Of a stretch of 64,000 bases of DNA, positions 51,147 through 63,400 are shown one piece after another. The notes under the pieces were generated by a model that worked only from the letters and a program-made list of their open reading frames with translations, had not been told where the DNA came from and searched no databases. Source of the DNA: Aptenodytes patagonicus (Eukaryota > Chordata > Aves > Sphenisciformes > Spheniscidae); the NCBI RefSeq assembly GCF_965638725.1, contig NC_134958.1:14697464-14761463 (forward strand), given 5' to 3'. Both the position numbers and the translations under genes were made by a program. Position 1 is the first letter of the stretch. Every line of letters starts with the position of its first letter.

Positions 51147-51157
51147 AGATGGCGGCG
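51147..51157 (+). promoter_or_regulatory. YY1-like site
   Basis: AAGATGGCGGC, the classical YY1 element found near many CpG-island transcription starts. Its ATG also opens the short uORF at 51149. Confidence 0.65.
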
Positions 51158-51181
51158 GGCCGGGGGGCGGGTGGCCGGTAG
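51149..51181 (+). other. SPG11 upstream ORF, 10 codons
   Basis: ATG GCG GCG ... CGG TAG, ending 29 bases before the SPG11 start codon and embedded in the YY1 motif. Confidence 0.5.
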
Positions 51182-51210
51182 GCCGGGCGTGGCGGCCCTC
51201 CCTGAGGAGG

Positions 51211-51422
51211 ATGGAGGGGGCGAAGCGGGAGCTGCGCGTACTGCTGGCGCCCCTCTCGGGGGATGCGCAGGGCTCCCTGCGGGACGCAGCCTGGGTCCGG
51301 CTGAGCAGGGGCCAGGATGCTCTGGGCAGCCTCCTGGTCCCTGGTGGGATCTACCTGGAGTCCCTCGTGCCGGGCGGAGGCGGCCGGGCCCGGGGCAGCG
51401 TCCTCCCGGGAGCCTGGGCTGA
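51211..51422 (+). CDS. SPG11: SPG11 exon 1
   Basis: ATG at 51211, then MEGAKRELRVLLAPLSG. 212 nt, ending GA at donor GTAAGT. GC-rich and Leu/Gly-rich. The in-frame TAA seen directly after is intronic. Confidence 0.85.
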
Positions 51423-54400
51423 GTAAGTGGCGGGGGGCGAGCCGGGGAAGGGGAGGCCGGGAGGGGTCCCCCGGCGTCGCTCTGCTTTGGTGAGGGGCGC
51501 CGGGTGGGCCCCAGGGGCTGAGGGCGCTCCACGAAAGGGAGCTGTCCCGCACAGACAAGGGCAGGCCCTGAAAGCTGCAGGAGACTGAGGGAGACTTTCA
51601 AATCCTGCCATGAAATGGGATGCTCTCTACTTAAAATCCCGTTGCTGGCGGGGACGTTTGTTTATATCTACTTATTTGTTTAGTTGTGGGTGTATTCATT
51701 GCAGTAGATAAAAAAAAAAAAAGAAAATTTGTCTGGTTTTGTCAAGTTGGTGGCTTAAAATTTCATAGTGTCCTGACTGCTTGACTTCCTTGTCTGCTGG
51801 TCAGGGGCAAGCTCTGATGTGTGACATTCAGCGATCACAAGATGTTTTTAATCTGCTTTAGTAGCTTTTAATGCTGAGTCAAAACCACAGTCACATTGCA
51901 ATTCTAAATGTCTGCAGTGTCAAGCAATACCAACACTGTTACGGTGCTCTAGTCTCGTGTTTCACTCTACACCATCCTAAGCGGCCTTCTAGCTGTTTCC
52001 TCTCTGCCTGCTCACCTCTCCATACAAGAGCAGGCGTGGAGACAGGCACCTGAAGAGTTTCTCACAGCCTGAGCAATGGGCAGACAAAACATATGGAAAC
52101 GGGCAATATGCTCTGCTTCTCCCTAGCTGGCAATGCTGGTGTTCTTCCTCCTAGAAGTCCTGAAGCAGAGCATCACTCACGTGGCACGTGTCATGGATGA
52201 CTAAAGGAAACACACAAGGATAGAAAAACCCTGTATTCTTGAGAGGAAGAGAAGTAGGGATTCCTCAAGTGCTGTCTTGCGTTGCAGTCTCTGCTAGGGT
52301 TGAAATATGTTCTAGTATTGGGGAGGGGCGGCAGAATCTTTACTGCAAAAGATTAGAATTATGCTGTCCATCATCAGTACACTTCCAGAACTGTTCAATG
52401 TATGAAATGTGGAAAGAGAATAAGGTCAATAAACATACTGAATGTTGTATCTTCAGCTTCATGTGGGAGAATACAGAAGATGATGATCTACAAGCAGACA
52501 AGATAAAAATACTGGCTCTTAGTAAAAGTAATGAACTGTTTGTCTATGAATTCACTATAGAAGATGGAAAATACAACCCAATTTCCCTGCACGGTTGTAA
52601 GGAAGAGACACTTAAAAAGCTGCTTGAAGTTAAAAACATTAGTGAGTAAATTTCAATGTGTATTCCATATTTGAAATTATTAAAGGTCTAATTCTGCTTC
52701 AGTTGGTGAAACAAATTGAGGCAGTAGGACTGAACACTAGGGAACTGTCAAATACTTCCACACCAATTTAAAGTGATCAGTAGCAGCATTAATGAACTTG
52801 AAAAATAAGAGAGATGTTTCTGTATTCAAAGATGACATTGTTAGAGGGAATTAAACTGTTGTAGGGTGAGGTGTTTGGATGATACAAAGTTAAAAATAAA
52901 CTTTAATAAAACGTATTCATGCAACCCTGCTATCTCAAATTTTCCCTTTAATACTGGAACTGATGGGAAGAAAACGGAGATAGGGCTCCTCGCTAATCCT
53001 GCAAGGACTAATTACATGTTTAACCTTCTGTTCTATGCTTAGCAAATATAGTGTACAATTAGAATGCACAGTCTTTGCAGGACCTAGACCTTTGATGTTT
53101 TACATGTTCTTAAACAGTCTCCCTTGCTAAAAGTATTTTTATTTCCAAAGATTGTAGTTTTTATTTTCAGTGCTGACTGAAATATTATTTTGTGATGATT
53201 TTTTGTATTCTTCATAGTATTGTCCACTTAAAAAGCCTGCACTGTTTTAGGAAACTGTTCTAAAATTAGTGTTCCTGACATAGAAAGTGAGATTTAAAAC
53301 AAAACAAGCCCCCCCCCCCCCAATCCCAACTTTTATTAAGATGGTAGCAGAGGCAATGAATTTGAGCTGTAATTTTCTTGAGATAGCTTTACAAATCAAA
53401 AGTACCAGATTGCTATAATCCTAAAATATCTTTAAATTTACAGGTCTGTCTTCAATTTTCTCTTTGAGGATACTGTCTTTTGAAAACAACAAGTGCATAC
53501 TTCTGCTCAATAAGTTTATTGTTGTGCATCTTACCTTTCCTGGAAAAGACTCGCCCTTGGAAACATGCGACTGCTTTACCCTTGATTTGCCTCCGCAAGT
53601 TTTGGAAAGAATAACAGATACGAACTTCTGCAGGGGGATCCTGTTTCTGTTAGATAGTTCTGGCTGGATTTGTATCCTTTGCAACAGAGACTAGCTCTCA
53701 GTGTAAATGATCTGGAAGAACAAAGTCATTTTTCTTTTCTCTCAGGGTTAAGCAGAAATTTCTTGAATGAAAATTCAAGTGTCTGTTTTGAAGATGCTTT
53801 CAATGAAGGGGTTGTGTAGCAAAGTGCTAGTTAATGTAGTAAAAAATGCCATAGTCATGTACCAAACGTAGTTTCTCAACGTGCCACTGGAAATCTGTTT
53901 CACAGTGGAGTAATGTTTTTCAGCAGTTCCGATACATGGATCTGTGTATAACAGGCTTAAGTCTACTGTCACTAGCCTTTCTTAATTAGATCCCTTAGAA
54001 ATTATGTACGGATATGCAGGGAATCACGGCTTGGAAACCAGATAGCTGTCTTGTGTGTTCTAATGAACAGGAGTTCAAACCTGTCAGATTGTTTCACAAG
54101 GTGCTCAACTTTAACCTATTCTTTGTCAATTTTTTCTGATACGTATGTAAAAAAATGCAATAAAGTCAGGTTACTTTTTCCTCCTAATTATGTAACTGTC
54201 AATACATATTTGTCCCAGTTCATTTCTAAGTATAAATTAACTCTCTTGAGATGGCACAAGTTGCGTATTTGTACAGCACCTAGCACAATTCACTTCTGAT
54301 CCTAGTTGAGCTTAGAATGCTCTTGTAAAACAAGCAATTCTAAATGTTTTGTTGTGCAAAGATTGGCTTGGGCCACAAAGTTAACAGAAATTCACCGTCT

Positions 54401-57400
54401 TCCCCTTCTATATAATTTCTTGTTTATTGGACAGTCTGAGGCCTGGTGTTTTCTTTGACGCTGTTTAAAGATGTATTTGACTCTTTTGATGGTGCAAATC
54501 TAGCAAACGTCAACATAGCACTCTGCCAGGGACACGTGCCGGATGAGGGCAGGAGTCCAACCATCACATCGCCACTCACTGCGGTGAAAGTGTCACGTGA
54601 TCTCAGTGTCGCTGTGATCATCAGTTCTTCCAACTATGCCATCTCTGTGGATCTAAACATGTACTTCAGGTACATTTCCAGTAGAATTCCTAAATTAAAG
54701 TTGTGAGTACAACTAACATTAAAAAGTGCCTTCTCTTGGTCCTGTAATAGTTGAGGTGCTGTCAGCTTTTTATTTTGAGTTCTGGCTCTGTGGTAGACTG
54801 GAAATTTCATACTTGTTTAAAGATTGCCCATTATTATTTGCTCCAATTTATGCTCTGTCACTTTAACAAATAGAAAAACTTTGTATTGGACTTTATATTT
54901 TTTCTAGGAAGATTAGGATATGTGCTGTCAATTAGTGCCAGTGGTGGTTGGTAGCACCTTTTAGAAATACTGTAGGGTATGGGATTGTTAAACTATTGTG
55001 ATACAGCTTTACTGATTTTGCTTGATAAATTAGGACTAGGTTGTAATTTAGAGGCGTTGTCCACCTCAAAGGAAATAGCATTAGGTTTTGATGGCTTACC
55101 TGGATACATTTTTGTGAATGCTATTAATCTGAGAGGAAACTGCTTTGCTGATAGCTCCTGGAGGAGTTAAACATGAAGTTAAAAAAAAACTTAAATCATC
55201 TGAGGGAGGCGAAATTTAATATTTATTTCTTTACAGACAGTTCCCTGGGCATTTGCTCTGTAAGAGAGATTCTGAAAATCTTCCGGTGAAGCCTCCTGAA
55301 GGACTTGACGAGGATGACCTTGCTAGTTCTGACTATAGTATGGAGCTTTTGTCATTGCCTTTCCGCACAGACAGGTACATGATGAAAATACTTTCTAAAA
55401 CAGGCTGGTTTTTGCCTCCTTTAGATCATTGATTAATAAACTGCTGATTTTTTTTTAATTGTAGTTGTGGCAAGTAAAATCAGCTCGTTCTGCTCTAAAT
55501 CTTTTGAATGTTAGGATGATGTTAGGAAATGGGCCAAGACAACTTTACATATGTCATCGAACAGCTTCCAAATAGTAATTACTGTTTAGGGTGTTACCTT
55601 TAGTTTGAACCAATATTAACAGATTTTTGTATTCCAAGTACTTTACTTTTTGTTTCATGTTTAGCGCAGATGATTGCACGTGGACTCCCAAAATATTTTG
55701 TGTTCATTAAAACATTTTAACTGTGTTGTGACCCTTAGTATTAGAGGTGTTAATACTAATAAAATATGTTAATTATAACTTGATGTAAATGTAATAAATA
55801 CTCAATTCTGGAATTAATTTCATTCTACTTTTTTTTTAATTGATGGCATTTTCTGTGAGGAAAAGAGAATTTTCTGCTAAAAATGCTCAGCTTCATGGAC
55901 GTTGTCAGCTAATGCAGCTGTGATCATTCAACTTGGCTGCAAACAGTATTGAAATAGGAAAAAACAGGACATGTTAAGGTTAAAATGCAAGAAGCTGGAT
56001 GGAATCTATAAGCTTAAAATGCATATTATTTAACTGAGGAAACTTTAAAAATTTATTGATCTGCATTGTTCTTGGAGTAATACCTGGTATTATAGGTAAC
56101 TTCTTTCTTCACCCCAGGTCCTGGAAGGCACACTTATCCTCACTATGTGATATTGTAAGGAGAAGACGACCAGGTTCTCCAGATTTGGTGAATGACTTGA
56201 ATTTACCTTGGTATCAGTTTTTTACCCATCTTGAAGATCATGATCCTGAAATCTGTGAAAATTCTGAGAAGATGGTGGCTTTTGTTCCACGGGCTGTTGT
56301 GTGGACCCCTTCCAAACCATTACAAAGCAATGGTACAAACCTCAGCGATGCAAGACAGCAATGGAAACAAATTCCCATAGAAGCACCACAAGAAGTGGTG
56401 AAACTGCAGTGTAAATTGGTAACTGGAGTTAAAGCCGTGTTTGTAGTATTAACACATGACAAAGGATTGACTCTTGCTCTCTGGGATTTTGAGTCGCAAG
56501 ATGTGACGTATTACCACTTTGGCAAAAATAGTGTTTATGTGGATTGCAGTGAAGAGGTGCCATTATGTCTACTTCTGACAGGTGAGGGGTTTTTTATGTA
56601 ATTGTTCTGATGCAACCTTCTGATAAAACCTTTTTTTTTTTTTTTAGTGCTCTTCTTTCCTGCCTGCCTGGCTGCTGTTGGCTAATTTCTAATGCATTCT
56701 TGCTGAGGTGAAATCCAAATGGAGCCACTGCAGCTTTGCGTCGTTATTTTGGAAGAGAGGCAGTAGACAGAAATGTTGCTGTGTAGCAACTTGCTTATAT
56801 ATTTTTAATTATGGTTTGATTCTTTTATTTAGAGCATGGTCTCTCCTTAGTTCTCTTTGGTTTAACTCAAGAAGAGTTTTTGAATAGATTGATGATCTAT
56901 GGCAGCGCTGGAGTTGTAGATTCTGTTTGTCATCTCAATGGATGGGAACGATGTTCAATTCCAATACATGCGCTGGAGGTAAAGAAACCTGTTTCATGTC
57001 TTACAGATAACGAAAAGACTTCTTTAAAGTAATGAATGCAGTTTAGTGATGTTAATGGTGTTTTTAGACACAATTAAAAGTATGCCTCGGTAACCTAGGG
57101 GCAAAAAATAGTGGTTTAGTTACTAAATAAACAATAAAAACCGCAAGTAACCCAGATGAGTAACACAAAAGAAGAAATATAGCAACAGAGTTAACACACA
57201 TTAAAAAAAAAAAAAAAAAAAATTTAAACTAAGCAGTGCTCAAAAATCCCTCTTAATTGGACCCAAAAGCATTTTTGACAATTTCTGCGGCAGTTTTTGT
57301 CCTCTTGCAAAATGTCAAATATTAAAATAAGTGCTTGGAACTAGATTTTTGTTTTTATCATACCGTTCTTGTAAAGCCAAGAGGAGAATTTAAAGCGACC

Positions 57401-60400
57401 AAATGTTGCTTGGTATCCCATAACAATAGGTGATAAAATATTTTTAATGTACCAGACCACAAAACAAATCTCCTTGTGTCTCTGCAGTTTTCCAGTGCTC
57501 TAGTTCTACCTTTAGATGACAGAGATCCTTGTTTAAAAAAAATACTGTTCCAGAAGTCTGGGACTCTGTAACAGTCTGTCCACACCATCATTCAGTACAC
57601 TGTCAGTCTATGTTTTCAGTTGTGGTTGGAGGGAGGGAGCTTAGATGAAGACATTTGGTAGGGTTCTTTTGGTTTTATTTGAAGGGTGTGATGGAAAGTG
57701 AGTTGATGGGGGGAGGGTCACAGCGATGTTCAGTTGCTGTAAGCTTATTCAAAGTCCTGATTCTCGCAGTACTTAACCTTATATCCCAAATCAAACTCTG
57801 TAATTGCTGAATTAACATTTTGTCTCTGAAGATACGGGGCAGGGTTTCTGCAAAGCGTATTAAAGGAGCATGGCAGTTACTGAACAGGTCACCTTGTTAT
57901 TTCAGGCTACAGGTGTTGCACACATAGTTTAAATTTCTTTTTTTCTGCATGTATACTTTGTCACTGAGTATGAAGTAAAAATACTAGCAGTAAGCATATA
58001 ATATATATTTTTAGAATATGTGCATAATTGTTCTACTGCATGTTTGTCTAGGCAGGTTTGGAAAATCGTCAACTAGACACAGTAGACTTATTTTTAAAAA
58101 GCAAGGAAAGTCTTTTCAATCTGTCTGCACCCTGCTCTGGACCTGAACAGTCTACTGATGGCGCATCCCAGTCTTACCTGAAAAGTAAGTGAAATACTTT
58201 CAGCTACGCGGAGGTTGACATTAAATTAAATTAAATTAAATTTAAACGGCCTTTCTGTTTATGACTGTGTTTGTAAAAACAGATTTAATTGCCTGTGCTC
58301 TTGTATGTTTGGATGATTCTATATTGCAACTTCTCTACTTCTGGAAAATAAGAGAGAAATGGTGCATAATGTGTGGGGTTTTTTGTTGTGTTCTGATATT
58401 GGCATACGTATTATAAGTATTTTGATGTGAAGGCAAAGCATGTTACGTATATTGTTTGACACATTTTAGAAGATTTTTGTAGCATACCTTTATGACTTTT
58501 AACTTAAATTTTAAATTTATGTGATCAGTCATATGGTAGAATGCAGATGTTTTAACTTTTTATGTAAATATTGCAGATTTGGAAGAGCTGAGGCCAGCTT
58601 TAAACTTGCTTTGCTCAGCGATCAAAGAAAATGATATGGAGCCTCACAGTAAACACTTTTCTGAGCAGCTGCTAAACCTCACGTTGACTTTCCTTAGCAA
58701 GCAACTTGAAGAAATTTTTGTGCACACAGAGGGTAAGACTACTCATTTTGAATCATATGTAGTAATGTAATGTGTCATTGTTTAGGTAAGTAAGAACAAC
58801 TAATTTTTTTAATTAAAAGCTTAAATTTGCCTAGAATTAACAAAAAAAAAAGTGCTAGAGTTAAGTGAATGAAAGATGTTATTTAAGGGGAAACACGAGA
58901 AATTAATCTGAATACAGTATCTGTGTTAGCCCAAACAACTATGATCAGGCTCTCAGATCAGACAGGATACTGTCAACAGGATTGTTTTGGGATGCGTAAG
59001 AATGGCGGAATGGGACTTTCAGGCTATTGCTGGATACATGATGGTAGTGCAGTTAAATGGCTTGAGTTTAGCCCTCAGCTGCTTGTTCTTTTCTCAGTGC
59101 TGCCACTTGAAATATTCTGGCACAAATTTTTATGTGGCTGTGGAATGGAATAGACTAGTTTAAGAAACTGATACAGCTGAAAAAATAGCCTACCAGGTTA
59201 TTTTTTATCTGGAGCACTTCCCAGTCTGATATACTGCGTGGCAACATAGTCACACATCCCAGTATAACCTGAGGGGTGGCAGAGAAGCAAGCAGCAGTGT
59301 CTGATGGGGGTTGCAAATGGGATGTGGCAATGCATGACTGCTGACGCTGGCACAGTTGCTGAAATGTTGCTGTTCGAACTACAGCCTAAAAGGTACAAGA
59401 ATAGAGTAACAGCTGGTATACTAGTGAAGTATTAAAACGACAGAATTCCAGAGGACAATTTTGTTTTGCTAGGGAAAACGGTGGAGAGTAGGGTGACATG
59501 TCCCAATGTACAGTGTGCTGTCCAGCTGCTTGGCTCTGAATTGCTGTCTCAGTGACGCTTTTTAGTCTGTGGACCAACAGGCTATTCATGTTAAAGCAGA
59601 CCTGATTTCTTCTGATACTAAAAGGTGCAGACCATTAACTGTTATTCTTAATAATTTTTTTCTACATGATTTTTAGTAGTCTTTGTTTCTTACTACATGT
59701 TTCTTACTTTATGTTTAAAAGTCCCTGCGTTTTAAATGGGACTTATCTGACTAATAATTGGTTGGATTAATAAAAAATTTCAGTTCTCGTTTACTTGTCC
59801 CTGAAGGGGCAAACACATCAGTGAGGACAGGGGGACCTCTCTGGAGCACTGGTAGGATTGTGACTGTATCCTGACAGTATGCTGATAGTGGTGGACACTG
59901 TCAGTACCTGTACAGGTCAAATTGCAATACAGAGCTGATGTGCTCTTTTGTCTGAGGTGTGTTCTGTTTATTAGTCAGGAGAATGCATTCAACGTTGCTA
60001 AGCATTAAAAATGCTGTATTGTTCGTTTCTGTTTAACTGATATCTTGGATGCTCTTGACAGAACCTGATGAATTCCTGCAGAAGGGTGCAGATATTTTAA
60101 CTGATTACATTATTAAACTTCGAAAATTTCTCAGAAAATATCCTCGACCACAAATAAATACGGTACACACAGGAAGTGATCTTGATGAAGACCTACCTGC
60201 ATTAGAAGAAAGCCACACGTGGGAAAAACTGACACCAGAGGTAAAAATGAGTAATCCATTTTTTACTATTCTTATTAAATATATTTAAGGAAATTATTAA
60301 TATGGAAATGTCTTTAAGCTATTGGGGAAAAAAATCAATATAGGAATTATAAAGAGAGTAACACTGAATATCAATGAGATCAGTTTGTTCCATTTTTTCC

Positions 60401-63400
60401 CCCCTTTTAGGAAGTCATTGCTGAGGCCGTCTTGAGCAACAAAATGCCAGAGGCCCAGACCTTCTTCCGAAGGCATCAGCATCCTGCTCAAAGTCTTCAA
60501 GAATTTATTCAGACAGGTTTGAATCTGGTCTATGACCGTCTTCTGAAGGACAATACCAGAGAGGCCTCAGAACTTTTAAGAAATATGGTGAGAGGTGTTC
60601 AGTAAGCATGCTGATAGTTCTTAACACTTCTTTACGACTAACGAAATAAATGAATGCTAAGAGTATGGGGAGCATTTAGGTGTCTTATGGATGTATTGAT
60701 TCTACCACATACATGTATTACAATGAAAATTAACTTGTTTTAAAGAACTGCTTTGATGACTAATGCCTTCAGAATGCTGAGGGAACCTGTTTATGAATGT
60801 GTATTGACTGATGTCATGATCAGCAAAGTGTAAAGGTGATTCTGGCAAGTCAGGTGTTCAAGGGTACACAATTTATATCCAGACATGCTAGAGATCACGC
60901 AGATTGCTGGGTTGTTATGACACGTTTAGTAACTGGTGAAGCGAGTATCACAAGCGTGATTGTAAAAGGCTGTGTGCTTTGGAAAGAAAGGTGCATTTAT
61001 TCTATCAATGTACAGCTGCATTTGTGCAGTTTGCATACAATGAGTATCTTCTTTTTTGTTAGGGCTTTGATGTGAAGAAGGAATTGCATAAGATATGTTT
61101 CTACACAGTTGATAAACATGTACGAGATTTGTTGGTAAGTGTAGAAAAGGCTTTTTTTGTCTAGCTGATGTTCTCAGGTCTGAAGTCTGATGTGTATTTA
61201 TGCTGAGAGCAAGCGTTGTATTGAACACACTTTCAGAATGGGAACAAACGGGTTTTGTCCCTGCATCCTTGCAATGTAGTTGCTGAAACATGTCATTGAC
61301 ATGCCAATGATGTTCTTTTGAATTTGCAGTTAAACTAAAAATGGGTTAAAATGTCATTTCTTTGTTCTGGCTCTGATCTAGTTATCATCTGCTTGCACAC
61401 AGTATGAAGTCCTGGCCCTCTTGTAATTTAAGTGTATTGACCTCAATGCTTCCAGTGTTTTTTCCTACAGTTGGTTAATTCTTTACACTTACAGGATCAT
61501 TTACAACTTTAATATATTACAAGTAGATAAAAATTGTATTTGGAGGTAATACTTTAATTTGAATTAAAGGTGAAAGTTTTACGAGAAGAAAATTATTTTT
61601 CTGAAAAGGAGAAGAAAATGATAGACTTTGTGCATCAGGTTGAAAGCTTTTACTCGGAATCCTTCCAAGAACATAAAGAGATTCAATCTCTTTCCAGGTA
61701 ATGTGGGTTATCAGTTTTAATTATTAATTAATAACATTAATATGATTTAAAATACGCTGGTTTCTACATTCCATATGATTTACTGCACTAACAAATACAG
61801 TCTTCTATAATTTCATTAATTTCACGCTGGTCTTCATTTGCAGAAACAAGGGTCAGTGTGGGAACTGATTACTTTTCTCATTAATGTAACAATTGCTGTC
61901 ATGTTCTTTCTAGACTAAGTCATGACATACTGTCATCAGTGTAACAGAGGTCTTCTGTTCATGTCATCATCACCGTAAATGAAGTATTTTTAATAACAAA
62001 TGATATTATTAGAATTATTAATCAAATGAAACATGTTCAGATGGAATGTTTGCTCTGTTTTTGATATACGATATCCATAATATAGCAAACTAAAGTAACC
62101 TAGAAAAATAATTTTACAGTTAAATAATTGTAAAAACGTTACGATACTTACCATTTGCTGTGTCAGTTTTGGAAAAATGAGGTAATTCTTTGCTCATTGC
62201 TCTGATACGCACTCTCAAACTTTTAGCTGAAGTAAGTCCCTCTACCACTTCCAGAACTCTCTTCAAAATGGACTAGCAAAATCTGTTGACCCTTTCATCA
62301 TCTTCTCTTTGTTAGATTGTGGACTGTTTTTTAACAGAGTACTAATGCAATACTTCATTGCAGTTTCAAGAACTGGAGAAAGGAACAAGACTTTTCCAGA
62401 CATACAGCTGTTCTAGACTCATTGTTGAATTGTGATAGACATCGGGTTCACAATAGGAGAGTCAGAGTGATGTTTAACTGGGCTCAGTGGTGGGATGAGC
62501 TTATTCAGGAAATGATTCTTCTCCCCAGAAAACCACGCCAAGGCAAGTATTCTGGTACTAAGGACTTAAAAGAAATTGTGAATTAAAAATCTGTCTTTGA
62601 CGTAGTATATTGCAATTGTGTAGGATTGGCACTGATATAACTAAAGTTGTGTGCTACCACAGTAGGTCACTTATTTTTTGTCAGTGAAAATAGGTAAACA
62701 ATGTGTTTTCATCCTGTTGCATTCTGGCAGGGATCTGTGTTTTTCCTGTAGAGGAAAATTTGGAACTAGCTGAAAGGGCTTGTCTAATGTATGGCCACTT
62801 GTAAATGTCATACTCTGCTACGTTCTGTAATGCTTATTACACTGTAGTATTACATTTAGCTTTTCCAACATAAAGCTCTAACAAGCTGTAACAGTATACT
62901 TAATCTCAGCATCATATTTGCAACCGTTCATTAAAAATATGTACACGTATAAAGAAATGTCCGTATTTCCCCAAGTAGTGCGTGTTTGTGCCAGTTTCAT
63001 CAGTTTGTCTTTTTGAAACACAGAACTCAAGACATGTAATCCTGAGGTTCTTTGGATGCACTTGACAGCCCAGCATGATTGGCTTAGTATTTCTTCATGG
63101 ATTGAAGAATCTGAGCCCAACCAGACTTTGTGTGGACAAGCTAACTGGCCCCCTCTTACTCCAGACATTATTGACCGGAACATGTTATGTAGTAGCTATA
63201 TGAGAAATGATATATTAAACAAGCTGGCTAGGTATGTGCCCTTAATGCATTATACTGACTTTCTCTCTTATGTGAAGCCTAAATCAGATAGTTATAGAAG
63301 TACATGTTAATAAAATCTTTGATAGGTATTAATTTTTATATTGTATTTAGTGCCCTTTTTTGAAATGGCATAAATCCATTAATAAATTTAATTTTAGTCT

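Larger units (their letters stand above)
50150..51560. promoter_or_regulatory. CpG island, bidirectional CIAO2A/SPG11 promoter
   Basis: Dense CpG and GC boxes (GGGCGGGGC at several places between 50365 and 50500) lie between two divergent start codons 926 bp apart. It covers both first exons. The layout is typical of a housekeeping bidirectional promoter; there is no obvious TATA box. Confidence 0.8.

Noticed and set aside
50207..51601. Several 100-216 codon frames in the CpG island
   Set aside because: Lack of stops reflects high GC. The only supported coding here is the first exons of CIAO2A and SPG11.
52239..52649. 136-codon frame with an ATG upstream of SPG11 exon 2
   Set aside because: The first 70 or so codons are intronic; only the part from 52457 matches spatacsin, after a good acceptor.
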